Assembly: GCF_000826185.2 (NCBI RefSeq)
Contig: NZ_LN648875.1
Span: 546,694 to 610,693 of the forward strand
Source: Microbacterium gorillae
GTDB taxonomy: Bacteria > Actinomycetota > Actinomycetes > Actinomycetales > Microbacteriaceae
Length of the DNA: 64,000 nt
Direction of reading: 5' to 3'
The position numbers and the translations under genes are program-made. Position 1 is the stretch's first letter; the number at the start of each line of letters is the position of its first letter. The notes under the pieces were generated by a model. The model saw only the letters and a list, made by a program, of their open reading frames with translations, had not been told where the DNA came from and made no database searches. Below are positions 43,578-54,250 of this stretch, piece by piece.

Positions 43578-44582
43578 ATGTCGAACCCCATCACCCTGTT
43601 CACCGGCCAGTGGGCGGATCTGCCGTTCGAGGAGGTGGCCCGTCTCGCCGGAGAGTGGGGCTACGACGGACTCGAGATCGCGTGCTGGGGTGATCACATC
43701 GACGTGTCCCGGTGGGACGACGCCGCCTACGTCGCCTCTCGGCGGGAGATCCTCGAGCGCAACGGCCTCGGTGTCTGGGCGATCGCGAACCACCTCGCCG
43801 GGCAGGCCGTGTGCGACGATCCGATCGACGAACGCCACCGCGACATCCTCAGCGACCGCGTCTGGGGCGACGGCGACGCGGAGGGCGTCCGGCAACGCGC
43901 GGCCGAAGAGCTGAAGAACACCGCCCGGTTCGCCGCCGCGCTGGGCGTGCGGACGGTCACCGGCTTCAGCGGGTCGGCGATCTGGAAGGCGGTGGCGATG
44001 TTCCCGCCCGCGTCGGAGGAGTTCATCGACGCCGGGTTCCGCGACTTCGCCGAGCGCTTCTCCCCCATCCTCGACGTGTTCGAGGAGGTCGGTGTCCGCT
44101 TCGCGCTCGAGGTGCACCCGTCCGAGATCGCGTACGACTACTGGACCGCGACCCGTGCCCTCGAGGCGATCGGCGACCGACCCTCGTTCGGGTTCAACTG
44201 GGACCCGTCGCACATGGTCTGGCAGGACATCGACCCGGTCGGCTTCCTCTGGGACTTCCGCGATCGGATCTTCCATGTCCACTGCAAGGACACCAAGAAG
44301 CGTCTCGGCAACGGGCGCAACGGGAGGCTGTCATCGCACCTGGCCTGGGCCGATCCGCGGCGCGGCTGGGACTTCATCTCCACCGGCCACGGCGACGTGC
44401 CGTGGGAGGACGCCTTCCGCATGCTGCGAGCGATCGGCTACGACGGTCCGTTCTCCGTCGAGTGGGAGGACGCCGGCATGGACCGCCTCGACGGCGCTCC
44501 CGAAGCCCTGGCCTTCGTCCGGCGCATGGCGGCGATCACGCCGTCCGCCGCCGCGTTCGACGCGGCCTTCTCCTCCCGCTGA
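43578..44582 (+). CDS. Sugar phosphate isomerase/epimerase-like TIM-barrel protein
   Basis: The protein has 334 residues and the AP-endonuclease 2-like fold: LFTGQWADLPFEEVARLAGE and WGYDGLEIACWGDHIDV at the start, FALEVHPSEIAYD with a metal-binding Glu, FNWDPSHMVWQDIDPVGFL with Asp and His, HVHCKDTKKR, and a final SVEWEDAGMD Glu. All four usual metal ligands appear to be present, so it should be an active metal-dependent isomerase, epimerase or keto-sugar lyase. It is longer than the common 270-300 residues, with an insert around 225-255. A strong shared terminator follows. Confidence 0.88.
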   Translation: MSNPITLFTGQWADLPFEEVARLAGEWGYDGLEIACWGDHIDVSRWDDAAYVASRREILERNGLGVWAIANHLAGQAVCDDPIDERHRDILSDRVWGDGDAEGVRQRAAEELKNTARFAAALGVRTVTGFSGSAIWKAVAMFPPASEEFIDAGFRDFAERFSPILDVFEEVGVRFALEVHPSEIAYDYWTATRALEAIGDRPSFGFNWDPSHMVWQDIDPVGFLWDFRDRIFHVHCKDTKKRLGNGRNGRLSSHLAWADPRRGWDFISTGHGDVPWEDAFRMLRAIGYDGPFSVEWEDAGMDRLDGAPEALAFVRRMAAITPSAAAFDAAFSSR

Positions 44583-44609
44583 CGCGTCGTCCGGCTGTGC
44601 GCCCGGACG

Positions 44610-44643
44610 ACGACGGCCCCCGGATCGCTCCGGGGGCCGTCGT
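44610..44643. terminator. Bidirectional terminator between the isomerase gene and sucD
   Basis: A perfect 15-bp stem (ACGACGGCCCCCGGA and its complement) has a TCGC tetraloop. Confidence 0.88.
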
Positions 44644-44655
44644 GCGGTGTGGGTC

Positions 44656-46747
<2,092 letters not shown>

Positions 46748-46877
46748 TGTGCTTCCTTCGCTGAGCTGCGGTCCGGAAAGTCTCTCGATATCGAGATATG
46801 CGACCAATCCCCCAGCCTACTACCTGCTCCTGAGCGCCGGGACCGCCCCCAGCGCCCCTTGGCCGGACAATGGAGGG

Positions 46878-47261
46878 ATGACCGAGAAGAACGCAACCCC
46901 GACCGACGACCTGGCCGTCCTCGCCGCCCGCGCCGAGCGCGGTGAGGTGACCCACATCGACCTCATCGACGCGTTCCTGGCCGCCACGGTGTTCGTGCCG
47001 AGCACCACCGACCCGGCGGAAGGCACGGTGGACCCGGTGCTGACGAAGGTCGACGAGACCGAGTTCATGGTCGTCGCCTCGACGGCCGAAGCGCTGGAGA
47101 TCACCGGCGACGTCGCCGCGTTCGGCGTCCCGATGCTGGGGCGGGCCGTGGTGACCGGCATGAACCCGGAGCTGGCCCTGATGGTCAACACCACCGACGG
47201 CGCCTTCGCCATGCCGCAGGGCATGCTCGCGGACATCCGCAACACGAATCCGCTGGGCTGA
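46878..47261 (+). CDS. SseB-like N-terminal domain protein
   Basis: The protein has 127 residues from the ATG after GGAGGG; a GACAAT -10-like box 6 nt upstream allows leaderless use as well. It resembles the SseB N-terminal domain family in its length and in the segments LIDAFLAATVFVPSTTDPAE, TEFMVVASTAEALEITGDVA and TGMNPELALMVNTTDGAFAM. The role is unknown. It diverges from sucC. Confidence 0.7.
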   Translation: MTEKNATPTDDLAVLAARAERGEVTHIDLIDAFLAATVFVPSTTDPAEGTVDPVLTKVDETEFMVVASTAEALEITGDVAAFGVPMLGRAVVTGMNPELALMVNTTDGAFAMPQGMLADIRNTNPLG

Positions 47262-47312
47262 CCGGCGGGCAACGACACCGAGTGCCACCCCGGTCGAGTC
47301 CGGGTGCCGGTC

Positions 47313-47325
47313 TACACTCGGGGGA
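47313..47325 (+). promoter_or_regulatory. Predicted leaderless -10 box (TACACT, 7 nt before ATG)
   Basis: TACACT (47313-47318) precedes the ATG of the TetR gene by 7 nt. The GGGGGA between them is too close to serve as a ribosome site. Confidence 0.5.
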
Positions 47326-47994
47326 ATGAGCGCTAACCGTCCGCAGGCCGCCACTGTCGACACCGTCGTCACGGCCGCCCTGGACCTCTTCGAGGCGCAG
47401 GGCTACGACCAGACGTCGGTCGATCAGATCGCCAAGGCCGCAGGCGTCAGCCGGTCCACCTTCTTCCGGCAGTTCGGCGGCAAGGACGACGTGGTCTTCG
47501 CCGACCACGAGGTCGTGCTCGACGAGCTGCGCGAGTTCTTCCAGCAGCCGCACGAGAATCCGTGGCAGGCGGCGACGGACGGCGCGATGGTGGTCTTCCG
47601 GCGGTTCACCTCGAACCTCGACGTGGCGCGCAAGCGCTACGAACTCGTGCGCGGCATCCCGGCTCTGCGCGAGCGCGAGATCGTGACGGTGTTCCGGTAC
47701 GAGCGCATGTTCGACGAGTACCTGCGCCAGGCACTGCCGGGTCTGGACCCGGTGGACGCGGTCGGGTTCGCCGCACTCATCGCGGCCGTGCACAACCACG
47801 TGCTGCGCCAGGCGCTGCGCGGGAAGCGGACCGCGGCCGCCACGCTGCGGACGGCGCTGGATGACGCCATGCGCCGCTTCGGTGTGCACCCGGACGGACA
47901 CGGCAGTGGCCGCGATGACGTCGTCGTCGCGGTCTTCCCGCGCGCGATGCCGATCGCCGAGATCACGCGCCGGCTGCAGCATGAGCTGGACTGA
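47326..47994 (+). CDS. TetR-family transcriptional regulator
   Basis: The protein has 222 residues. The N-terminal helix-turn-helix is VVTAALDLFEAQGYDQTSVD then QIAKAAGVSRSTFFRQFGGK. The C-terminal ligand domain is not assignable to a subfamily. Neighbours give no clear target. The membrane protein gene 61 nt downstream has its own predicted promoter. Confidence 0.88.
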   Translation: MSANRPQAATVDTVVTAALDLFEAQGYDQTSVDQIAKAAGVSRSTFFRQFGGKDDVVFADHEVVLDELREFFQQPHENPWQAATDGAMVVFRRFTSNLDVARKRYELVRGIPALREREIVTVFRYERMFDEYLRQALPGLDPVDAVGFAALIAAVHNHVLRQALRGKRTAAATLRTALDDAMRRFGVHPDGHGSGRDDVVVAVFPRAMPIAEITRRLQHELD

Positions 47995-48043
47995 TCCGCA
48001 CCTTCCGACAGTCCGGTCGGCGGCCACCGGCCCCTCCGGCACG

Positions 48044-48055
48044 TAAGCTCGCGCC
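48044..48055 (+). promoter_or_regulatory. Predicted leaderless -10 box (TAAGCT, 6 nt before ATG)
   Basis: TAAGCT (48044-48049) is 6 nt before the ATG at 48056, and no Shine-Dalgarno sequence is seen. Confidence 0.5.
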
Positions 48056-48919
48056 ATGAGTGCTTCGGGGGACGAGGAACAGGCGCTGATGGCGCACCAG
48101 CGTCGGTTGCTGTGGCGGAACTTCGTCACACCCGTCTCCGTGGTGCTGACCGCGATCGCGGTCGCGGCCTGGGTCGTTGCGGTGCTCGTCGGGATCGACG
48201 ACCCCGACGACGTTCTCGGGTGGCCGCCCATGGTGTTCGGCGGGGCTGCGGTGCTGCCCACCGCGTGGCTCGTCCTGGAGCCGCTGGTCGCGAAGGAGAC
48301 CCTTCCGAATCCGGTGATAGCCGCGATCATCCGCTCGATCACCGCGCCGCTGCTGCCGACGCTCGCCATCTTCGTCACGGGGGTCGTGCTGCTGCTCGTC
48401 CCCGGCGTCGCCACGCGGATGGTCGCCGAAGGCGCCTACCTGTTCAACACGCAGGACGGGACGCCCGCGACGTTCCTGCTCGCGCTCGGGCCGATCTCGA
48501 ACCTCATCATGGCGATGCTCATCGGACTCGGCATCGCCGTGGTCATCGTCCTCCCCCTGCTGGCGTTCCTCAAGCCGCGCGTGGCGATGGAGGCGAACGC
48601 CTACGACACCGGCGAGAGTGCGGCCAAGGCCAACACCGCGGCCATCCGAGCCCTGTCGATCATCATCCTGCTGACCTTCCTCTGTCCGGCGATGATCATC
48701 TTCGGCGGGCAGTACGGCTGGGGCTGGATGCGGGTCTTGGGCTGGGTGCTCATCCCGATCGGTGTCGTCGCGGTGGTGATCGTGGTGCGCACGCAGCGTC
48801 CGGCCGCCGGAGCCGAGAAGTGGTTCCCGGCCTCCGCCGCCGAGAACAACCGGCGCGCCGCCGACGGCGACGCGGATCATCCCGAAGCCGCGCCGACGGA
48901 CGGTCCGGCGAAAGGCTGA
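48056..48919 (+). CDS. Six-helix integral membrane protein of unknown function
   Basis: The protein has 287 residues and six predicted helices (about 22-46, 56-76, 96-118, 140-166, 197-215 and 222-245). The hydrophilic N-terminus and an acidic, alanine-rich C-terminal tail both face the same side. I recognise no known family. The loop LFNTQDGTPATF between helices 3 and 4 is the longest. It is convergent with gntK, with 9 nt between stops. Confidence 0.65.
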   Translation: MSASGDEEQALMAHQRRLLWRNFVTPVSVVLTAIAVAAWVVAVLVGIDDPDDVLGWPPMVFGGAAVLPTAWLVLEPLVAKETLPNPVIAAIIRSITAPLLPTLAIFVTGVVLLLVPGVATRMVAEGAYLFNTQDGTPATFLLALGPISNLIMAMLIGLGIAVVIVLPLLAFLKPRVAMEANAYDTGESAAKANTAAIRALSIIILLTFLCPAMIIFGGQYGWGWMRVLGWVLIPIGVVAVVIVVRTQRPAAGAEKWFPASAAENNRRAADGDADHPEAAPTDGPAKG

Positions 48920-48928
48920 CGCCCCGCG

Positions 48929-49492
48929 TCAGTGCGGCAGGGTCCGCAGCGTGGCGGTGGCGTCCGAGGGCGTCAGCCGCAGACGGCGGATGATCTCATT
49001 CGCCTCCTCGCGCGGAGTGCCGCCGATGTCGATGACGATGCCGTCCTCATCAGGCTCCAGATCCTCGAGCGTCGCGAACTGGGAGCCGAGCAGGCTCTCC
49101 GGCATGAAGTGGTTCAGCCGCTTGCCCAGCCGCTCGTCGATGCTCTCGCGGGAGCCCGCGAGGTGCACGAAGACGACGCCCGGACCCCCGAGCATGTCCC
49201 GGTAGACGCGCTTGAGCGCCGAGCACGTGATGATGCCCGGCGTCTTCGTCGCGACGTGCTCGCGGATCCATGCCCCCACCTTCTCCAACCAGGGCCACCG
49301 GTCCTCATCGGTCAGGGGCGTGCCGGAATGCATCTTGGCCACATTCGCCGGCGGGTGCAGGTCATCGCCCTCCGCGAGGTCCCAACTGAGCTTTCCGGCC
49401 AGAATCCCCGCCACCGTGGATTTGCCCGAACCTGACACCCCCATGACCACCAGCACCAGCGGGGGTGTGCCCGCGCGCACGTCGTCCGTCAT
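48929..49492 (-). CDS. gntK: Gluconokinase
   Basis: GntK (187 residues) phosphorylates gluconate to 6-phosphogluconate for the pentose phosphate pathway. The P-loop VVMGVSGSGKSTVAGILAGK, the gluconate site EGDDLHPPANVAKMHSGTPL with DEDRWPWL, and the lid segment FVHLAGSRESIDERLGKR all fit the family. The ATG at 49492 has GGAG 6 nt upstream; the longer frame to 49576 is not conserved. It lies 26 nt after gntP and forms a gluconate uptake operon. Confidence 0.94.
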   Translation of the reverse strand: MTDDVRAGTPPLVLVVMGVSGSGKSTVAGILAGKLSWDLAEGDDLHPPANVAKMHSGTPLTDEDRWPWLEKVGAWIREHVATKTPGIITCSALKRVYRDMLGGPGVVFVHLAGSRESIDERLGKRLNHFMPESLLGSQFATLEDLEPDEDGIVIDIGGTPREEANEIIRRLRLTPSDATATLRTLPH

Positions 49493-49518
49493 CGTCCACT
49501 CCGTTTCGTCGTCATGGG

Positions 49519-50913
49519 CTACACAACCAGACTCAACGCCATCACCCCGGCAAGGCCGACCACCGAGATCAGACACTCCACGACCGTCCAGGTCTTGAAC
49601 GTCTGACCGATCGTCGTGCCGAGGTACTGCTTGACGAGCCAGAAACCGGCGTCATTCACGTGCGAGAGGAAGACCGATCCGGACCCGACCGCGAGCACGA
49701 GCAGGGCGGTGTGCGTCGGCGAGAGCCCCGCCGCGGACTGCGCCATGATGCCCGAGGCGGTCACGATCGCGACCGTCGCCGAACCCGTGGCCACGCGGAC
49801 CAGAGCGGCGACGAACCAGCCGATGAGCAGAACCGACACGCCGCTCTGGGCGACCAGGCCGGTGATCACGTCGCCGATGCCGGTGTCGATCAGCACCTGC
49901 TTGAACCCGCCGCCGGCACCGACGATCAGGATGATGCCGGCGATCGGCGGCAGCCCGCTCTCGACCGAACCCATGATCCCGTCACGGCCCATCCGACCGC
50001 CCCGTCCGAGGACGACCATGCCGATGATCACGGTGAGGAGCAGGGCGATCATGGGCGTGCCGAGGAAGTCGAGCACGAGCTTCCACGCCGACATCGACTT
50101 CGGCTCGAAGATGTCCGCGATCGCCTTGGCCATCATCAGCACGACCGGCAACAGCACGCAGGTCATGGTGGCGCCGAAGCTCGGACGCGTCCGTCCCTTC
50201 TGCTGCTCCGGGTCACCGGTGGCGAACAGGTCCGGTACCGGAACCGGCGCCCACTTCGCGGCCAGTCCGGCGAACAGGGGTCCGGCGATGATCACGGTCG
50301 GGATCGCGACGATGACGCCGAACAGCAGGGTCAGCCCGAGGTTGGCGTTCAGCTGACCGATGGCGGTCAGCGGACCGGGGTGCGGTGGCACGAGGGCGTG
50401 CATGGTGGACAGTCCCGCGATCGCCGGCATCGCGATCTTCATCAGCGGCTGGCCGGAGCGGCGGGCGACGAGGATGATCACCGGCATCAGCAGCACGAGG
50501 CCGATCTCGAAGAACATCGGCAGGCCGATGATCGAGCCGACCAGTGCCATCACCCACGGCAGGGCCCGTGGCGACGCGCGGCTGACCAGAGTGTCGACGA
50601 TCCGGTCCGCTCCGCCGGAATCGGCGAGGATCTTGCCGAACATCGCGCCGAGGGCGACGAGCACGCCGACCGATCCCATCGTGGCGCCGAACCCGTTCGA
50701 GAAGCTCGTCACGGTATCGGCCGGGTTCAGCCCCGCCATCAGGCCCACCGAGATCGCACCGATCGTCAGGGCCAGGAACGGATGGAGTTTCAGCCATGTG
50801 ATCAGCGCGATGATGATCGCGAATCCGATGAGTGCGGCGATGACCAACCGCCATCCCGGGACGTCCGGATGAGCGATGTCGGCCGCACGGACGATGAGCG
50901 TCTGGGCGATCAT
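49519..50913 (-). CDS. gntP: Gluconate:H+ symporter (GntP family)
   Basis: The permease has 464 residues and about 12-14 helices. GntP hallmarks are NGFGATMGSVGVLVALGAMF, LPMFFEIGLVLLMPVI, STMHALVPPHPGPLTAIGQL and SGSVFLSHVNDAGFWLVKQY. The ATG at 50913 is chosen because GGAGG is 4 nt upstream. It imports gluconate for the kinase encoded just downstream. Confidence 0.94.
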   Translation of the reverse strand: MIAQTLIVRAADIAHPDVPGWRLVIAALIGFAIIIALITWLKLHPFLALTIGAISVGLMAGLNPADTVTSFSNGFGATMGSVGVLVALGAMFGKILADSGGADRIVDTLVSRASPRALPWVMALVGSIIGLPMFFEIGLVLLMPVIILVARRSGQPLMKIAMPAIAGLSTMHALVPPHPGPLTAIGQLNANLGLTLLFGVIVAIPTVIIAGPLFAGLAAKWAPVPVPDLFATGDPEQQKGRTRPSFGATMTCVLLPVVLMMAKAIADIFEPKSMSAWKLVLDFLGTPMIALLLTVIIGMVVLGRGGRMGRDGIMGSVESGLPPIAGIILIVGAGGGFKQVLIDTGIGDVITGLVAQSGVSVLLIGWFVAALVRVATGSATVAIVTASGIMAQSAAGLSPTHTALLVLAVGSGSVFLSHVNDAGFWLVKQYLGTTIGQTFKTWTVVECLISVVGLAGVMALSLVV

Positions 50914-50957
50914 GCTTCCTCCCACCACGCGGCTTCCCCGCCGCGCCTGTGCGGCAG

Positions 50958-50984
50958 GTTATAGCCGGGTGGCGACGCTGTCAC
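50958..50984 (-). promoter_or_regulatory. Possible gntPK promoter (GTGACA-N15-TATAAC)
   Basis: On the minus strand TATAAC lies 44 nt before the gntP start, with a GTGACA element 15 nt further upstream. The spacing is short, so this is tentative. Confidence 0.35.
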
Positions 50985-51099
50985 CCCCCTTGCGCATCGC
51001 GCCGCTCAGGGCCTTCGCTCCGCGCCGCTCCCGAACCCATCCGGGAGCGATGACCTCCACGGGGACGACGGAGGGCCTCACGCGTGGAAACATGGGGAG

Positions 51100-52173
51100 G
51101 TGAGGTCAGAGACGAGCAGCGGGGACGAACGGCTGGCGATGCTCGAGGCGCGGGTCGCGCTCGGCGCAGCGGACGAGGACGCGATCGCGCGTGTGCCCGG
51201 TCCGCTCGTGGTGATCGGTGGCCCCGGCCTGCTGAGCGCCGGGATGTCCGGCCTCGCCGCACCGGAGATTCGGACGTTCGACGACCTCACGCCGCCGAAC
51301 GTCGCCGCGGAGGGGGCGCGTCGGTTCCCCCTCGGAGCGGAACTGGTCGCCGATGCGCGTCTGGTCGTGCTCACCCTGCCCAAGGCGCTCGCCGAGCTGG
51401 ACGAGATCACCGCGTTGGTCGCGGCGCACGCGCACCCCGAGGTGTTCCTCCTCGGCGCCGCGCGGGACAAGCACATGACGCACTCGATGAACGCCACCGT
51501 GGAACGGCACTTCGACGCGGTGCACGCCACCCGGGGACGCTTCAAGTCACGCGCCCTCGTCGCGTCCGGTCCCCGTGGTGGCGGGGCCGCCTCGTACCCT
51601 CGGCACGCCGAGGTCGCCGGAGTGGACTTCGCCGTGTACGCCCACGGGGCCGCGTTCGCCGGGCCGCGCCTGGACATCGGCACCCGCGCGCTCCTGGACA
51701 CCCTGGATGCGGCTCTGCGCACCGCGGATCTCGGGACCGGCGCCGGCGCGACCGCGCTCGATCTCGGTACCGGCACCGGTGTGCTGGCCACGGCGCTCGC
51801 CCGCCGCCTCCCGGATGCGCAGGTCATCGCGACCGATCGCTCCTGGGCGGCGGCGGCGTCGGCCACCGCGTCGGGCGTCGCGGCCCGGGTGAACGTCGAC
51901 GTGCGTCAGGAGGACGCGGCGGCATCCGTCCCGGACGGAACCGTGGACCTCGTGCTGCTGAACCCGCCGTTCCACGACGGCCACGCCGTGGTGGACGACA
52001 TGGCCGAGCACCTGTTCCGCGGCGCCGCGCGGGTGCTCCGCCGGGGCGGCGCCTTGATCACCGTCTTCAACTCGCACCTGCGTCATCGCGCGGCCCTGGA
52101 GCGGATCGTCGGACCGACCGAACAGCTGTCGCGGACGCCGAAGTTCACCGTCACGCGATCGATCGCGCGCTGA
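51100..52173 (+). CDS. RsmC/RlmG-like SAM-dependent methyltransferase
   Basis: The 357-residue protein has two related halves, as in the RsmC/RlmG rRNA guanine-N2 methyltransferases: a degenerate N-terminal domain, and a C-terminal catalytic domain with ALDLGTGTGVLATALARRLP (SAM site) and VLLNPPFHDGHAVVDD. The NPPF motif is typical of N-methylation of guanine or adenine. The target is inferred to be rRNA. The start is uncertain. The GTG at 51100 has GGGGAG abutting it and an AAACAT -10-like box 6 nt upstream, which favours leaderless use. Confidence 0.8.
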   Translation: MRSETSSGDERLAMLEARVALGAADEDAIARVPGPLVVIGGPGLLSAGMSGLAAPEIRTFDDLTPPNVAAEGARRFPLGAELVADARLVVLTLPKALAELDEITALVAAHAHPEVFLLGAARDKHMTHSMNATVERHFDAVHATRGRFKSRALVASGPRGGGAASYPRHAEVAGVDFAVYAHGAAFAGPRLDIGTRALLDTLDAALRTADLGTGAGATALDLGTGTGVLATALARRLPDAQVIATDRSWAAAASATASGVAARVNVDVRQEDAAASVPDGTVDLVLLNPPFHDGHAVVDDMAEHLFRGAARVLRRGGALITVFNSHLRHRAALERIVGPTEQLSRTPKFTVTRSIAR

Positions 52174-52174
52174 G

Positions 52175-53281
52175 TCAGCCGACGGGGACCGGCTCCGCGG
52201 CCTCGTCGCGGGCGATCGCTCGGACGGCGTCGCGGCCCGCACGATTCGCGCCGATCGTGGACTGACTGGGTCCGTAGCCGATCAGGAACAACCGGGGCTC
52301 GTCGATCGAGCGACCGTTCTCGACCCGGAGCCCACCCGCGGGCGTCCGCAGGCCGAGCGGGGCGAGGTGGGCGATGGCCGGCCGGAATCCGGTCGCCCAG
52401 AGGATGACGTCGGCGGCGTGCAGGGTGCCGTCCGGCATCCGCACGCCATCCGGCTCGATGGAAGTGAACATCGGGTGATGCACCAGCACACCCTTCTCCT
52501 GTGCGCTCTGCACCCACGGCGTCCAACGATCACCGGTGACGGAGATGACACTGCCCGGCGGCAGCCCCTCGCGCACCCGCTGCTCCACACCGTCCAGCGC
52601 CTCGATGCGCGACGCAGTGGTCCACTCGCCGCGCTGCCAGTCCGGCTCCCGGCGCGTGACCCAGAAGACGTCCGCCGCGACGTCGGCGATCTCGTTCAGC
52701 AACTGCGTCGCGGACACTCCGCCGCCGACGATGACGACGCGCTTTCCGGCGAACGCGTCACGAGAGACGTAGTCGTGCGTGTGGAGCTGGACCCCGTCGA
52801 AGCTCTCCCGCCCTGCGACGTACGGCCAGTACGGTTGCGTCCAGGTGCCGGTCGCGTTGATGACGTAGCGCGTCGACCAGCTGCCGTGGTCGGTCTCGAC
52901 GAGGAGTCGCCCCTGCGGATCCGCGTCCACGCGCCGGACCGCCTGCACCCGGACCGGGCGACGCACGCGCAGGTCGAAGCGGTCCTCGTACGCCGCGAAA
53001 TACCGCGGCAGCACGTCCCGCGCCTGCGCGTTCGGGTCCGCCGGGGGGACCGGGAAGCCGGGCAGCTCGTGGATGCCGTTGACCGTCGCCATGTGCAGTG
53101 AGGCCCAGCGGTGCTGCCAGGCCCCGCCCGGTTCTGCGTCCGCGTCCAGCACGACGAAGGTTCGCTCGCCCCGCTCCTCGGGCGGCGTGTACCCGCGCCG
53201 ACGCAGGTGGTACGCGGCGCTGAGCCCGGCCTGACCCGCACCGATCACGACGACGTCGACGTTCTCCGGGCTCATGCTCAT
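52175..53281 (-). CDS. FAD-dependent monooxygenase-like oxidoreductase
   Basis: The protein has 368 residues. Two dinucleotide motifs are seen: VVVIGAGQAGLSAAYHLRRR for FAD and VVIVGGGVSATQLLNEIADV for NAD(P)H. Between them lies DADAEPGGAWQHRWASLHM. The layout and size fit small flavin-containing monooxygenases and their YpdA/CzcO-like relatives. A BVMO/FMO fingerprint is only partly visible, so N- or S-oxygenation is not certain. GGAG lies 7 nt before the first of two ATGs. Confidence 0.8.
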   Translation of the reverse strand: MSMSPENVDVVVIGAGQAGLSAAYHLRRRGYTPPEERGERTFVVLDADAEPGGAWQHRWASLHMATVNGIHELPGFPVPPADPNAQARDVLPRYFAAYEDRFDLRVRRPVRVQAVRRVDADPQGRLLVETDHGSWSTRYVINATGTWTQPYWPYVAGRESFDGVQLHTHDYVSRDAFAGKRVVIVGGGVSATQLLNEIADVAADVFWVTRREPDWQRGEWTTASRIEALDGVEQRVREGLPPGSVISVTGDRWTPWVQSAQEKGVLVHHPMFTSIEPDGVRMPDGTLHAADVILWATGFRPAIAHLAPLGLRTPAGGLRVENGRSIDEPRLFLIGYGPSQSTIGANRAGRDAVRAIARDEAAEPVPVG

Positions 53282-53320
53282 CTCAACGCTCCGCGACCCG
53301 GGTCCATTCCGCTGAATACG

Positions 53321-54208
53321 TCATGCGTGGCGGGCGCAGGTGGCGGTGTCGCCGCAGGCGGCGCACAGGACGACGCGATTGCGGCAGGTGTCGTCGGCAC
53401 AGTTGACCATGCGGGATTCCGGAGCGTCGCAGGAGGCGCAGCGGCCGATGACGGCGGCGTCGTGACCGAACTCGATGGACTCACGGCCGTCGAAGACGTA
53501 CAGCGAGCCCTCCCACAGGCCGGTGTTGCCGAAGCTCTCGCCGTAGCGGACGATGCCGCCGTCGAGCTGGTAGACCTCACCGAAGCCGCGCGCGGTCATC
53601 AGGCTGGACAGCACCTCGCACCGGATCCCGCCGGTGCAGTAGGTGACGACGGGTTTGTTCTTGAGATGGTCGTACTTGCCCGACTCGATCTCCGCGATGA
53701 AGTCGTGCGTGGTCTCCACGTCCGGCACGATCGCGTCGCGGAACTTGCCGATCTCCGCCTCGAACGCGTTGCGACCGTCGAAGAAGACGACGTCGTCGCC
53801 CCGGTCATCGACCAGCTTGTGCAGCGCTCCGGGCGTCAGGTGCGTACCGCCGCCGACGACGCCGGACTCGTCCACGCGCAGTTCACCCGGCGCACCGAAC
53901 GAGACGATCTCGTCGCGGACCTTGACGCTCAGCCGCGGAAAATCGAGGCTCTGACCCTGCTCATCCAGGCCGGTTCCCTCGGACCACTTGAACTCGATGT
54001 TCCGGAACGGCGCGAACTCCTTGGTCTTGCGGACGTACTTCTTCACCGCCGCCATGTCGCCGCCGACCGTACCGTTGATGCCGTCCTTGGACAGCAGGAT
54101 GCGGCCGCGCAGTCCGAGCCCCTCGCACAGATCCCGCTGCCACAGCCGGACCGCGTCGGGGTCGGTGATCGGCGTGAACTGGTAGTAGAGCAGGATCTTC
54201 GCGGGCAC
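53321..54208 (-). CDS. trhO: tRNA uridine-34 hydroxylase, rhodanese-related (TrhO/YceA)
   Basis: This 295-residue protein hydroxylates wobble uridine of some tRNAs as the first step to 5-carboxymethoxyuridine-type modifications. The N-terminal domain runs [20 protein letters not shown] with [16 protein letters not shown]. The rhodanese domain has its catalytic cysteine in [17 protein letters not shown]. The C-terminus is a Cys-rich cluster ([23 protein letters not shown]) that looks able to bind zinc. It begins with GTG at a predicted leaderless promoter. Confidence 0.92.
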   Translation of the reverse strand: MPAKILLYYQFTPITDPDAVRLWQRDLCEGLGLRGRILLSKDGINGTVGGDMAAVKKYVRKTKEFAPFRNIEFKWSEGTGLDEQGQSLDFPRLSVKVRDEIVSFGAPGELRVDESGVVGGGTHLTPGALHKLVDDRGDDVVFFDGRNAFEAEIGKFRDAIVPDVETTHDFIAEIESGKYDHLKNKPVVTYCTGGIRCEVLSSLMTARGFGEVYQLDGGIVRYGESFGNTGLWEGSLYVFDGRESIEFGHDAAVIGRCASCDAPESRMVNCADDTCRNRVVLCAACGDTATCARHA

Positions 54209-54220
54209 CGATCCAGCGTA
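54209..54220 (-). promoter_or_regulatory. Predicted leaderless -10 box of trhO (TACGCT, 6 nt before GTG)
   Basis: TACGCT on the minus strand (54215-54220) precedes the trhO GTG by 6 nt. It separates trhO from the ABC genes upstream. Confidence 0.5.
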
Positions 54221-54250
54221 CGCGGGCTCGCCTGGACACTCGTCGCTCCG

